Shown piece after piece: positions 11,225-22,620 of a DNA stretch of 64,000 nt (position 1 is the stretch's first letter; each line of letters starts with the position of its first letter). The stretch covers positions 1 to 64,000 of the forward strand of contig JAOTOM010002275.1 of NCBI GenBank assembly GCA_034440615.1, in the 5' to 3' direction. Source of the DNA: Ashinkailepas kermadecensis (taxonomy: Eukaryota > Arthropoda > Thecostraca > Neolepadidae). The notes under the pieces are model-generated. The model did no database searches. It saw only the letters and a list, made by a program, of their open reading frames with translations, and was not told the origin of the DNA. Both the position numbers and the translations under genes were made by a program.

Positions 11225-12225
11225 ACAGGACAACCACGTGAGGTCAAGCCGTGAGGCTAAGACATGTCAAGCCGTGCTGCTAAGTCAGATCAAGCCATGC
11301 GGCTAAGTCAGGTCAAACCGTGGGACTAAGTCAGGTCAAACAGTGCAGCTAAGTCATGTCAAATAGTGCAGCTAAGTCATGTCAAACAGTGCGGCTAAGT
11401 CAGGTCAAACAGTGCAGCTAAGTCATGTCAAATAGTGCAGCTAAGTCATGTCAAAAGTTCAAACAGTGCAGGCTAAAGTCTAAGCGTCAAACAGTGCAGC
11501 TAAGTCATGTCAAATAGTGCAGCTAAGTCATGTCAAACAGTGCGGCTAAGTCAGGTCAAACAGTCGCTAAGTCAGTCAACGTGGTAAGTCGTCAAACAGT
11601 GCAGCTAAGTTGCAGCTAAGTCATGTCAAACAGTGCAGCTAAGTCATGTCAAATAGTGCAGCTAAGTCATGTCAAACAGTGCGGCTAAGTCAGGTCAAAC
11701 AGTGCAGCTAAGTCATGTCAAATAGTGCAGCTAAGTCACATCAAACAGTGCAGCTAAGTCAAGTCAAACAGTGCAGCTAAGTCATGTCAAACAGTGCAGC
11801 TAAGTCATGTCAAACAGTGCGGCTAAGTCATGTCAAACAGTGCGGCTACATGTCAAACAGTGCAGCTAAGTCATGTCAAACAGTGCGGCTAAGTCAAGCC
11901 AAACAGTGCGGCTAAGTCAGGTCAAACCGTGCGGCTAAGTCAAGTCAAACAGTGCAGCTAAGTCAAGTCAAACAGTGCAGCTAAGTCATGTCAAACAGTG
12001 CAGCTAAGTCATGTCAAACAGTGCGGCTAAGTCAGTTCAAACAGTGCAGCTAAGTCATGTCAAATAGTGCAGCTAAGTCATGTCAAACAGTGCAGCTAAG
12101 CCATGTCAAACAGTGCAACTAAGCCATGTCAAACAGTGCAGCTAAGTCAAGTCAAACAGTGCGGCTAAGTAATGTCAAATAGTGCGGCTAAGTAATGTCG
12201 AACAGTGCGGCCAAGTCATGTCAAA
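11225..12225. repeat. 23-bp minisatellite, about 40+ copies
   Basis: The unit AAGTCATGTCAAACAGTGCAGCT repeats head to tail for about 1 kb. Variants change CAT to CAG or CAA, AACAG to AATAG, and GCAGCT to GCGGCT. The first copies (11225-11330) and last copies (12160-12225) are the most diverged. Around 11450-11620 several units are truncated or fused, giving local loss of phase. No protein is encoded: stop codons occur in the repeat. Confidence 0.95.
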
Positions 12226-12525
12226 CCATGCCAATCAGTGGGGTTGCCGCCTGCCATTCTAGCAGCCCAGTACTGAACCATGGGTGATTGGGCCGGCGCC
12301 GAGCTCTATGTTAGGCAAGCGAGACCCATCAACACGTAGACAGTCAGCTGGACCAGGCAATGGGAGCGGTCAAGCCCAGCGGCGACCAGAGCCCACTCGG
12401 CACGCCTCACTCTCTTCTGAGCGTCCTTGTCCTGCGTTGGCACGCCATCCTCGGCGAACGGCGCTCTCGTGCTCTGCATCTGTCGACAAAGCCCAGGACA
12501 TTCATCAGCTGTAGATGGAGGCGAG

Positions 12526-12583
12526 TGATTCCAGAGGGGATCCAGAGGGGAGAGGGGAGAGAGATAGAGATAGAGATAGAGAT

Positions 12584-12632
<49 letters not shown>

Positions 12633-12800
12633 GAGAGAGAGAGAGAGGGGGGGGAAGGGGAGAGAGAGAGAGAGGGGAAGGGAGGAAAAGAGGGAGAGAG
12701 AGGGGGAGAGGGAGGGGGGGGAGGGAGAGGGGAAGGGAGAGAGAGAGAGAGGGGAGGGGAGAGAGAGAAGGAAAAGGAAAAAAGAGAAAAGAGAGAAAAT
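12526..12800. repeat. Polypurine tract: (GATAGA)n, (GA)n and GGGA-rich
   Basis: About 270 bases are almost pure purine on the plus strand. GATAGA hexamers (12560-12592) pass into a GA run, then GGGGAA/GAGAGG mixtures with a run of GGGGGGG. Such mirror-symmetric polypurine tracts can form triplex (H-DNA). ORFs on either strand are low-complexity artefacts. Confidence 0.9.
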
Positions 12801-14229
12801 CAAATGTCGACACTTCCGACTATGGAGCACTTTTGACGCCCGCTTCCGACAGTGTACCGTGAGGGAGAGCTGTCCCCTATCTATGGTCGTGGTGTGGCGG
12901 CCTTACGGTGATGCCACCACCCGTTTATGACGCCAACCCCCTTATCCCGCCCACCCGCCCCGGGCAAGGGGGGGGGGGCCGCGGAGCCACAGTTGTGGTC
13001 GCACTCGGCTTTTTCTTACAAGTCAAAATCAAACAGCAACCTATAGTCGCATGTGGTTTATAATATCAGCTACTGTTAGAGTTTTCCGAAGTCTTCAGGT
13101 GGTGCTTTTGCATGGCCTTGTGGTTTCTATGTGTGCCTTTCTACACTCTCCCACAAGCACTAATGTTGAAGTTATAAAAACTAGGTAGTGCTCAGCCACT
13201 CTTAGGTGGTGCTCAAGCACCATCTGTTAACACTAATAATCCACCCATGTTGCCAACGGGTGTCGCTTGAACTGTAGCACAACCTTCACTTATGGACGCT
13301 ATGTGACCAATGCCGTCGATGCGCCCTAAAGCCCAAATAACCAGGCGCGGCGGAACGTCTGACGTCAAGGGGCCAGCTGTACCTCGGAAGTTAAGCAATG
13401 TGTTCGTGGCTTCTGATAGGTATCTTGTTCATGCAGTATCAATGATCAATGCAAATAGCTGAATGAAGCGAAATCATCTCATCAAAGCTGCCATGCTATA
13501 AATGGCCAAGCGCGCCGTCACGATGGTCTCAGAGAAGTGAACTAACGTTGTTGCAGGGATCAAGTTCTGGCGATGCGTGTACCTGCTTGCCATGTTCCAA
13601 TTATCAATGTTATGACTGTCTCTGCTTGGTACAGCGTACATGTTTTCTTCTTTATGCTAGGATTAACACGCGCAGGATCGTGCGCGGGATGTTGTTGCCC
13701 TGTTTTCCAGTAGAAATGAAAACTGAGTGCGCGAACATGCTGAAGTCTTTAGTAGTTCACTGGGTCTTCATGACGCGTCTTTTGATGTAGAATGTTTGCT
13801 TTTAGCTTATGCAGTGTTCTAGTTCTCATGCTTTGAAGAATCACTGTACCGAGCGTTTCGGCCACGCGAGAAGGTAGGTATAAAATTCACTTTTGCATGA
13901 AGCATATTACAGAAATGGTTCAATAAAATGCAATGGAGCACAGGCCTGCGGTCATTCACCGCATAGCTTTTGGTGTGAAGTTTGTGAAGTCAGGTCCGGT
14001 CAAGTCACTGGCCTGAGACAATTGTTCTTGAACCTGTCCCGGCGGATTTCCGCAGATTTTTTACTTTTTCGAGTTCGAAGCCAAATAGATGGCAAACTAT
14101 GCATAATATCCGTATAAAATACACAGCACCGTGCTCCACATTGTATGCGAAGGCTAACGATAGTTCGCATGATCCTATGCGTTCCTTTTCTCCTTACAAG
14201 TGGCGATCTAGTATTTCACAAATCACCCT
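12801..14229. other. No gene seen
   Basis: A G-run lies at 12967-12979. Short ORFs such as 13548-13790 (+) have no recognisable features. Confidence 0.4.
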
Positions 14230-14650
14230 TCCTCTCTTCCGCATTTCCAAAATAGCATTGTGACTGTCTCAAAGGTTCAAAGGTGAAACTAGGTCACGTT
14301 ATCGTAGGTCACAATCGTAGGTCACGATTAAAAAAACGCGTGAAGAAAAAGTTCAAATTTGACACAAAATCAGTGGATCATGACGAGTTCAGCGATATAT
14401 CGCTTCATGCAGTTCGTGTTGCTCTTCCATGAGTTGCAGACCTCGAAATACTTAAGTGACCTCTCAAAAATGTCCGAGGCTATAACTCCTTAACCGTCGC
14501 TCAGATCTTTCTCAAAATTGGACATCTGGATTATACATAAAAACTAACCGTATGTAAATATTTTCATCGAAATATGAAGTGTAGAGTGTTATTTTGGCCA
14601 CTTCACTATTCTACATGTCGTGGAATGGGCCACCTACCACAACCCGGAGA
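14230..14650 (-). repeat. GGTCA-rich repeat family, copy 1
   Basis: This segment shares, in order, CATTGTGACTGTC, GTAGGTCAC, GAGGCTATAACTCCTTAACCGTC, CAGATC and TTTCATCGAAATAT with the next repeat at 14945-15300. It shares the ACGGTT.AGGAGTTATAGCCT core (minus strand) with copies at 40030-40285 and 46138-46396. No coding capacity is evident. Confidence 0.6.
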
Positions 14651-14944
14651 CATTTCTGCCTTTTCTGTTCAACCCTTGACCTCACAACGAGTTAGAACAA
14701 TTGTGCAACACATCACTCAATATCAGATGATTAACATTATCATCCCATCACCTGCCTCGAACGTCAAAAGTCTTGTATTTCAGTAATATACCGTTCTAAA
14801 CACATCTTAAAACAGGCCAGGATAAACTAGCGCAACAACAACCATGCATGCCTAATTTAGAAGGAATATGTAGTGCATGGGGCAAAACCATAGTTTTTTT
14901 TTGGCTTCGAAAGATAAAACATAGAACTTCATTTCTACACAATT

Positions 14945-15300
14945 TTCAAATTTCATTGTGACTGTCCCGAATGTTAAAGTAGGTCACGTGACCTTAGATC
15001 ATCATGTCACGACATCAAATAGCCAGTAAGCGAAAATTCTGAAATAGCGAAAAGATGCAGTGGGTTATTGTGAGTTAACCGATATGTACTTTTGCACAAT
15101 TCAGATTGTTCTTCATCGTGTTAAGGACACCCTTGGTAGGTGACATCTAAAAAATTCCAGAGGCTATAAGTCCTTGACCGTTGGCCTGATCTCTCTAAAA
15201 TGGCACAGCTGGATTCGGCGCATCAGAAAATCCCATATAATTATTTTTATCGAAATATAAAATAGGGGCGTGTTATGCTCTTGTCGATTTGTCGTGAAAT
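14945..15300 (-). repeat. GGTCA-rich repeat family, copy 2
   Basis: A diverged second copy lying about 700 bp after copy 1 in the same orientation. It keeps CATTGTGACTGTCC, AGGTCACGTGACC, GAGGCTATAAGTCCTTGACCG and a GTCGATTTGTCGTGAAAT end. That end also appears in the 46-kb copy next to GCACTGGTCGATTTGTCGTG. Confidence 0.6.
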
Positions 15301-15309
15301 GAGCCTGTT

Positions 15310-15375
15310 AATATATAAATCACTGTTTACTGAAGATCCCCAGTGATGGACGAAACGTCGAACAGCATGTGTGAA
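15310..15375 (+). repeat. Penelope-type terminal hairpin motif
   Basis: CTGAAGATCCCCAGTGATGG followed by ACGAAACGTCGAAC has the CTGAnGA...CGAAACGT wording found at the ends of many Penelope-like elements. It lies about 500 bp upstream of a Penelope-like RT fragment in the same orientation. The two may be one insertion, split by the TA microsatellite. Confidence 0.45.
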
Positions 15376-15538
15376 GAATACTCCGAAAGGATGTATAACT
15401 TCTGATTTGTGCTTTGAGCATCGGCCAGACGACAAGCGCCATACACGGAGAGGTGAAAACATCACGATCAAAATGTATAGCAACAAAGTAGCTGTGACAC
15501 TGAATAACATATGCCTACCAACAATCTGTCTTCAACGT

Positions 15539-15694
<156 letters not shown>

Positions 15695-15835
15695 GAAGCT
15701 AAGCTTTTCCAACTTCTTGCTGTGTATTGAAAAGCTGGTAAGCCATGTCAATGACTTACCCCTCCCCGACAGGTATAGTTTTGATATTAAGCAGCACCTT
15801 GCGGCCATCAGTCACATATACTTCTAGGGTTTCAA

Positions 15836-16330
15836 GTCTGCCAGAGTGTGTTCGCTTATTGTGTCGGCCGGTGGTATCTCACTGCTGAATTCCTTTGCGT
15901 CTGATAAAACCATCGTGCCGAAGCCAGACAAGGGTAGTGGTGTGGCTATATTTGATAGACGTTCGTACATTAAAAATAATGTTGGAAATTGTCAACGATT
16001 ATTCAAAGTTTGTCCAGGTTCTTGACCCCATGCTAAATGTAGTCCAATAGACTGAAGACAAATCAATATGTCCTTAGCTAAGCTGCTTAGTGATGAGATG
16101 TACAAAGACTTTATGTTACTGGGAGCACCCCAGGAATGGCGGAATATCCGGTGGATGTCGTGCGGCGTGGATATCGTGGATATCGTGTCTGGGCACCGCC
16201 ATTGTGAAGAAGTTCCAAGTGTGATGACCCGTAAAACCGGCTTCTCACCCAATTAACGTCCTTATCAGATACCATTCTTTATGCAAAGTGGTATACCCGC
16301 GTAGCCCAAATGATTGTTCTGCCCACGGTA
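15836..16330 (+). pseudogene. Penelope-like element reverse transcriptase fragment (N-terminal)
   Basis: The frame through 15900-16020 reads DKTIVPKPDKGSGVAIFDRR followed by SYIKNN. This matches the PLE motif 'KADKGGGVVIxDxxxYxxxM' at the start of the RT domain. After a stop near 16023, a second frame gives LAKLLSDEMYKDFMLLGAPQ, which fits the stretch before 'LYGLPKxHK' in PLEs. The remaining RT motifs are not found here. PLEs copy RNA into DNA using an RT related to telomerase; this copy is broken by stops and frame changes. Confidence 0.55.
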
Positions 16331-19300
16331 GCTTTACATTTTTCCCCATCGGAAATAGCTTGGTTTCAACCATAGATTGCCCCAACCATTACCAAACATA
16401 ATCTTCGGCCGATTCAGTCTGCTCCAAAATGCACCGGTCTATCGCCGGTTTTGCTTGAGCGGGCTTCATCAGTTGAAAATTATCTTAGCGCTTCTATGTC
16501 GACCAGAGTGACAGATAATTTAATATATGCAGATTAGCATTTATATTCCATTTGGTTGTGATGGTTGTGCTTGTGGCATAAATTACATCTTAATCGTCCG
16601 TCGTCGCCTGCCCATTCCATTAATGACACGAATCTCAGCGAGGGTGGAATACTCGATGTCGCAGCCTAAGCCCGTTCATCTTTCATCTAGTTAGCGGTCC
16701 TATCCGTCAGCTGTGGTGATAGTTCTGCCTGGTCTGTCTTCAGTGGCGATCGATCGCGACACCACCCGCAGCAGACCAGCCGATCAAGGCTTCGCCCCTC
16801 AGTCAAGGACAAACAAGCTGGGCAGGATCGCGTCGGTTCTCCACGGTGGCTGGGCCCATCGGAGCACTGGCAGTCGATTAGGCTTGTACGCGCTGACAAG
16901 GGCAATGAGAGCCGGACTGTGCTGATAAAAACTGCAACACCGGCCGGCCAAGGTCAGCAGCATCTTAGGGTCACACCATCAGGGCCAAACTGGCGACCTG
17001 GCCTACCGGCCGACAAGACACTTTCCAGCCGGCCACGACCTCACCATGTTATCACAGTGTGCTTACACAATCTACTGAGATTTGCTTGCCTGGTCATCCT
17101 AGTTGATTTTGAATATGATGCTGTGAAACCTCCATGTTTGGAAATTGCCTGGCAGTGCTTACAATGGTCCTGCCACTAACGTCAGCCCTATCCGTGATTG
17201 GTGGGGGTAGTGAAGGTCAGCTCAGCCAACGGTATGGGAAAGCCCAGGGGAGCACGATGACCAGCGAGGAGAGCGCAGGATCGATCAACGCTTACTGCCA
17301 GGAAAGCGGAACGAATGCAAGAAACAGATGCTAATCTGAAAAAAAGAAATGCTGGACGAGGTTGAAATGCAGGCTTTATAAAACACGCTAGATTTTAACG
17401 GCGCCGTAATTGATTACAGGAGGGCGTGCGTAGTCCCTTTGCCCGCTCTCTTATCTCGAATAGCGCTGGGACAACTACCGCTAGCAAGCTCAAACTTTGT
17501 GCACCTTGAAGTATGTTGAGAAGAAAACATAGGGTTCAAGGTCATGTTGGATTACGTCAAGATACCTCCGTAAAGTTATTAATCCGTGCTCATGCCTCGT
17601 TACTAATTACCTATTAAAGTAAGGTTCAAATGAATAAATGCATGCGACTCAGACCACACTTAGGCATGCTTCTATCATGTCGTCGAGCGTAGCAGGTCGA
17701 CCTGATCTACCCATGGCCTGATTGAAGATAATGTTATGTCTAGTTGGTATTTGCATACGTTATATTGTTGCTTTGTAAGTTTCGCTTTGCATCCGTGATT
17801 TTGTTGTGATACATAAGTGTTTTGATGCACTTAAGATGCCATAGTGGTTATGGATTGATCCTACGCCAATCAATGACCCAGAACATGACCATGCATCGCC
17901 CCTGAGGACCTGGGATGACCTGGGATGTGCCCAAAGTTAAAACAAAATGCTGCAAAACACTTCTCTGTTTCACTTTTCTGGGATAAATATGGACGTTGAA
18001 TTCCAATTCAGTGTTCAAAATTACACTGAAATCAACGTCGATCATCGCATTGAAATGCGAAGCAAATTAAAGAAACCATAGCCCGGTTCAAATGGATGCA
18101 AATATTATTCGAACTAAACCAAACATGCGGCGACTGCTGACATTATGTCTATGTCCTGAAGCATTCCTAAGCTGCCTGTAATGTTTCTTGGACAGCTGGC
18201 CATAGGAAAGCCCAACATGAACAAAACCTGCAATAGTACATGTAGCCAAATATGCATGTAGCAATACTATGTAAATGCGCGGTGACCTAACATCACCTCA
18301 TTTGGCCATGACCTGATTTGACTACATGCATGGAATATGAGCAAATGTTAGTTCGTGGTCTGTTAATGACTATTCACCTATACAAACTGTTCATATTTTT
18401 TTTTGTGTGTGTGGGGGGGGGGAGCTGAACTAAGTACCAGAAATATTGAACCTCTTTTACTTGATCCGACCTCTGAAGTCATCGTGACCCAGAGGTCAGC
18501 AACATTAAATTTCACCCTACGGATTGTGTAGGGTTAGGTTCATTTCAACACACAGGTTCACTTCAATCCTTTCTCCTACACTTCGGTTCATTTCAATTCG
18601 TTAATTGCCTCCGGCGTTACGGGGGAGTTAAATACGTCCCATCGCAATGTGCCTTATGAACGGGGACAATATGACAGTGACTGCCGGGACAAGGCTTTTA
18701 ATAAATTGCTTCAGCTTAGAACATGAAGATACAATACACGTTCACCAGAAGGCAACCAGACACCGACCGATGACATACGAACTAATTTCCGGAGACACCG
18801 TTGTTGAGAAGCAATTGGCATTGTAAGTTAATGTGACACAGTCCTTTCGTCGCTAGGAATGGTGTGCGATCAATACAACTGCAAGCTACCGAGCTTACTG
18901 CCAGGCATCAAACTGTTCTTACGTCACTGCAACGCGACATTCCTGCCATACAGTATTACAAGTACAGACCTTACTGTTCCTCAACTTACTTTTATGTCAC
19001 ATTGGGTACGTTCCACGACAGATCGACCAAAATATTTTCCAATTTTACACCCACTAAATCTGTATTTTGACAAAAACTGGTGTACAGAGTAGTCTTATGC
19101 TCTGAACACGTCTAACCAAGTTTTACCCCGATCGGACCAACGGTTTCGGAGTTATAGTCTCCGGCAGTATTTTGAGGTCATTAGGATATATTTGGTGATA
19201 GATATCCAATCCATAATGAAGAGGAAATGTGGCATATTATGCATCTTTGAGATGAAAAATGATAAAAGAGAAGATATCCGTGATAAAATATAAACTTTCT

Positions 19301-19700
19301 CGGGTTTGACTTCGTGACCCCATGACCTCGTGACCTCGTGGTCTTCTGTGACCCCTAGCCCATTGAAATTGATACATTTGAGGGCAAAAATACAAATGGA
19401 CATGATTTGGCTGCCATATACAAAATTTAAAATGCGTTTCGCTTTTAAATATCCCATATAGACGTCCGTTCTCCATGGCTTGGCATGATTTTACGATTTT
19501 CGGAACGGACTGACTTCGAGTAGGTTTTCTCCCATTGGAAAACTACGGGGGATCGAACAATGCAATACAAATGGGTGATATAAAAAGGTTTGCTTCACAA
19601 AAAAACATTTAAAACTTATTGATGTAAATCTTACAGCTTGCTTTAATAAACTTCACAAAGTTCAAGGTCACCCAATGCCGATAAGTCACCCATAGGCTTA
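16331..19700. other. No gene seen; one more GGTCA-rich copy
   Basis: A CpG-rich island-like stretch (16690-17030) has no recognisable protein. Poly-T/poly-G lies at 18397-18421. Around 19100-19450 is CGATCGGACCAACGGTTTCG plus GAGTTATAG and a run of TGACC direct repeats (19313-19357), which relate it to the GGTCA-rich family. No exon was supported. Confidence 0.4.
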
Positions 19701-19710
19701 TATATGTGTG

Positions 19711-20320
19711 ACGACGTAATTTTACTTCGGAACATCTGGTAGTATGATAATCGAAGCATATGACAATGCTGGCCTCACAACAATAAGTACAATTATGCCT
19801 TCATACTCACTGTAGGTGTCATTTACATGGACGTACAGTCGAATCCCTATCGTAATACAAACGTACGCATTTTTTTGTCACAGTATACATAGCGTGTCCC
19901 CGAAAGCATGAACATTTTCAATTGCACATTATTGCACATTACTACACTGCACTCAGCAGTGCACAATAGAACAACGATGGGATAGAACAACGAAATAAAC
20001 GTCAGATGATGAGAACAAATGTTTCCAACTTACACATTTGTAGCTCTACAATGCACCTATTGCAGCTTCCTTAACTAGGATTGCACATTTCATGATCACC
20101 ATGGTGTCGTAGCTTATTTCAGTATAACGGCGTAATTTTACTTCAGAACATCTGGTGGTTACTTACAACACGTACTGAATGCCATCAAACATGACAACGA
20201 TGCAGTCTGACCATATTCGATCATGGTAACATCACACCAAGAATTGCAATTATGCTTATTTCCACCTGCAGAGCATCATTGATATGGACGTACAGTCGAA
20301 CACCTATTGCAAGCCACCTA
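19711..20320. repeat. Diverged tandem duplication, ~420-455-bp spacing
   Basis: CGTAATTTTACTTCnGAACA plus TCTGGT occurs at 19715 and 20131. ATGGACGTACAGTCGAA with a CCTAT follow-on occurs at about 19826 and 20283. The order is kept, so the stretch looks like an old duplication with indels. Confidence 0.55.
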
Positions 20321-21422
20321 TTGCAGTGCACGTAGGCTGTGCCCGGAAACATCATTTTCACAAACTTCATGTGACTTCATTATTCACGTTCTTGGGACTC
20401 TGCGCATGTGGACATTCCGCATGGGACAATGTACTGCACAATGGTACATATGGTATGTAAATGAAAGCAGATCAAACGGCGTCAATTTGGCTTTGATAAC
20501 CAAATCGTTACAAACGGAGTCGATTCGAAGTTCGCCCAAGCCGAATTTTGGGGGTAAACATGGAATCTGGGGTCGCGGGGACCTTAGGAATTGTCAAAAT
20601 GTTCTGGGAAATTCCGAGAAAAATATTAATGTTGTATTTTTGGGCGATGAGTGAAATAGGACATATTCAGGCATTTTCTGTTATTTCTGGTGACTGCAAT
20701 GCCTAGTAGGGTATCAAATCTGGTAATAAATGCGGGGCAAACAGCTTAGATTTCCGGAAATGGATCTTGAGGTAATAAATATCAATTGACAGATTATTTT
20801 AAGACGGCATCTGAAAGAACTCGTCCTGGCGCATCCCTTTGGTATATGATAGGTTCTTAGCATGTACAAGTTGTTTAACCCTGGTCTTATTAGCCCCTAG
20901 TCTCGGGGGAGGGTCCTTTTACGCCCCCCTACTGGACATTTTCAGCGGACAGTGAAAAACGGCGCGAGGCAGCGCGCCGAAATTTTGCCCACCTTTCCCC
21001 ACATCAATTTCGCATATTATGTGAAAATGTTGAGGTCAGATGAGTTGTTGAAGGTCAAGTGCGGTCACATCCAAAAATGTTAAACCAGTCGTCACGCTTT
21101 AACGGACCTCTATGTTCAAGAGGTGATGAAGGCTGGACATGGAACATCCTGGCGCTCAGGAAAAGTCATGCAAACCTGTTTCTCAACAAACGAGAGGCAC
21201 CAGTTAGTGTATTGGTCATCGTGCTTGCCCGACAATAAGTGTTGTGCTCAAATTGCGCTTCCGGATCGGGAATACAGCTCCTTCGAAAAGTTTCCACGTG
21301 AGAGATGATGATAAATTCAATTTCACATCCGAACGTGTCGTAAAATGGTGTAAAAGGGAAGCCAAGATCGCCCGGAGACGCGTGAAGGTGGCAGCAGCTT
21401 GGTGCGGGGTGCGGACCCTCAC
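20321..21422. other. No gene seen; short match to the 26-kb repeat end
   Basis: At 20898-20930, TAGTCTCGGGGGAGGGTCCT resembles, in inverted orientation, the CCCCCCGAGACGAG end near 25986-25999, so a fragment of the same element may lie here. No coding exon was found, although the last exons of the receptor gene are expected somewhere below 21.4 kb. Confidence 0.4.
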
Positions 21423-21586
21423 CTGTTGTGTCAGATCGGCCAGCTTGAGGACGAAACCGGCCGGGCCCGAGAACAGTGCGAGCAGCGGCGCCGGCGGCTC
21501 GGACAAGCAGGTCGCCAGGTTTGTCGAGATGATGGCGGCCACGAACGACACGACGCTCAACGACAGGCTGCCGCTGGCGAACGACA
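21423..21586 (-). CDS. Cys-loop (nicotinic-type) receptor subunit, exon with TM3 and start of cytoplasmic loop
   Basis: The exon is bounded by an acceptor (GTCCGCCGCAG before 21586) and a donor (GTGAGG from 21422). It enters in phase 1, completing a Val codon with the G left by the exon at 45005, and leaves in phase 0. The peptide begins SFASGSLSLSVVSFVAAIIS, a hydrophobic helix fitting TM3. It continues with a Pro-rich segment (EPPAPLLALFSGPAGF) typical of the start of the large intracellular loop in divergent arthropod nAChR-like subunits. The preceding exon ends HSVPKI, matching the TM2-TM3 linker 'SVPLI'. The intron to the previous exon is 23.4 kb. Exons for the rest of the loop and TM4 were not found. 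Confidence 0.6.
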
Positions 21587-21666
21587 CTGCGGCGGACACG
21601 ACCAGTACGTCAGAACGGCTCAGAGCAGACCCGGCGCCCGTCCTCACCCAGGGCGTACACTCTTAC

Positions 21667-21883
21667 CTGAGCAAGCCCATGATATCCCCTCCTCAGAGCA
21701 CACCCAGCCTTCCCCGGGTGAGAACAGCGATGCGACTTCTTTCTCAGAGCGGTTACGAGTTCTGATTTCTCCGGAGTGGGGTCCAGCTGGCACCTCCTCC
21801 AGAGTAGGCACAGACATACCCTCCCATACAGCAGGCACCGCCTTCTGCAGAACACACCGGATAGCCAATACAGTTGATGCGGC
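21667..21883 (-). other. Splice-bounded open segment of unknown status
   Basis: On the minus strand an acceptor-like TATGGTTCAG precedes 21883 and a strong donor GTAAGAG starts at 21666. At least one frame is open between them. The 217-bp length is not a multiple of three, so it cannot be inserted between the TM2 and TM3 exons without breaking frame. It may be a chance splice pair, a non-productive alternative exon, or part of a repeat. Confidence 0.2.
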
Positions 21884-22365
21884 CTGAACCATACATAATC
21901 CGTGCAACGGATCAAGTGGCATATCTCGGGTTTGGACGTCATGTGCGAACCGCTGTAGCTACTGCGGCGCAGTTCTAGTGAACTTTCCCAGTATCTTTTT
22001 GTATGACGTAAAAGCACTCAGTTCTAGCATGACCAGGTATGTGTCCAATATTAATTTTGGAAGGCATGCTTGGTAAGTTTGGAAGTTGCCTCGATGTGGT
22101 TCTGGACGTCGATGATCACTCAGGAAATGATGACGTAGCATGCCAGAAGATGTGAAAACTGGTCTGTGACGCGGTTCCATACACTCATGTGTATTATATC
22201 AACTTCAGAAAGCCAGGGATCCAACCACGAGATCTTTCTTCGGATGGATGAAATATGGAAGGATAGAATAGCAACATTATGATAAGGACAGATGAAGGCA
22301 AGATATGAAGTTCTCAAACTATTTTCGTGATAAATTACGGTTTTACGTGAATGCTGTCAAGATGA

Positions 22366-22620
22366 AACAATGCGTGTAAAGAAAATATACGAGCCTAAAT
22401 ATACCAGGAGGTGCTGAGTTGATATCAAAAGTAACGATAAAGGTTATATTTTATTACTCAACGTTTCGGTCAGGGGCCATCGTCAGGAGTGATGAAAAAA
22501 GCTCAAGCTTAAAAAATTGAAAAAAGCACGCGGGAAAAAGCATGCAAAAAGACACGTGGAATGCAGAAAAGCCTCCTCAGTGGTGCAGACACTCACAGAA
22601 ACTCCAATTGCTATGTTGCC
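22366..22620 (-). mobile_element. Penelope-like terminal module, copy 1
   Basis: Read on the minus strand, this matches 52845-53096 over about 240 bp. Shared blocks include GTGTCTGCACCACTGAGGAG, CATTCCACGTGTCTTTT, CACTCCTGACGATGGCCCCT, GAAACGTTGAGTAATAAA and AACTCAGCACCTCCTGGTAT. The CTGACGA...GAAAC part (22464-22486) resembles a hammerhead core flanking a small GC stem. Such motifs occur in the terminal repeats of Penelope-like elements. Confidence 0.65.

Noticed and set aside
11225..12225. CRISPR-like array of regular short repeats
   Set aside because: The units are contiguous 23-mers with no unique spacers, and the window is eukaryotic.
12306..12862. Ser/Leu- and Arg/Glu-repeat proteins on the two strands
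   Set aside because: They come from the polypurine/polypyrimidine microsatellite.
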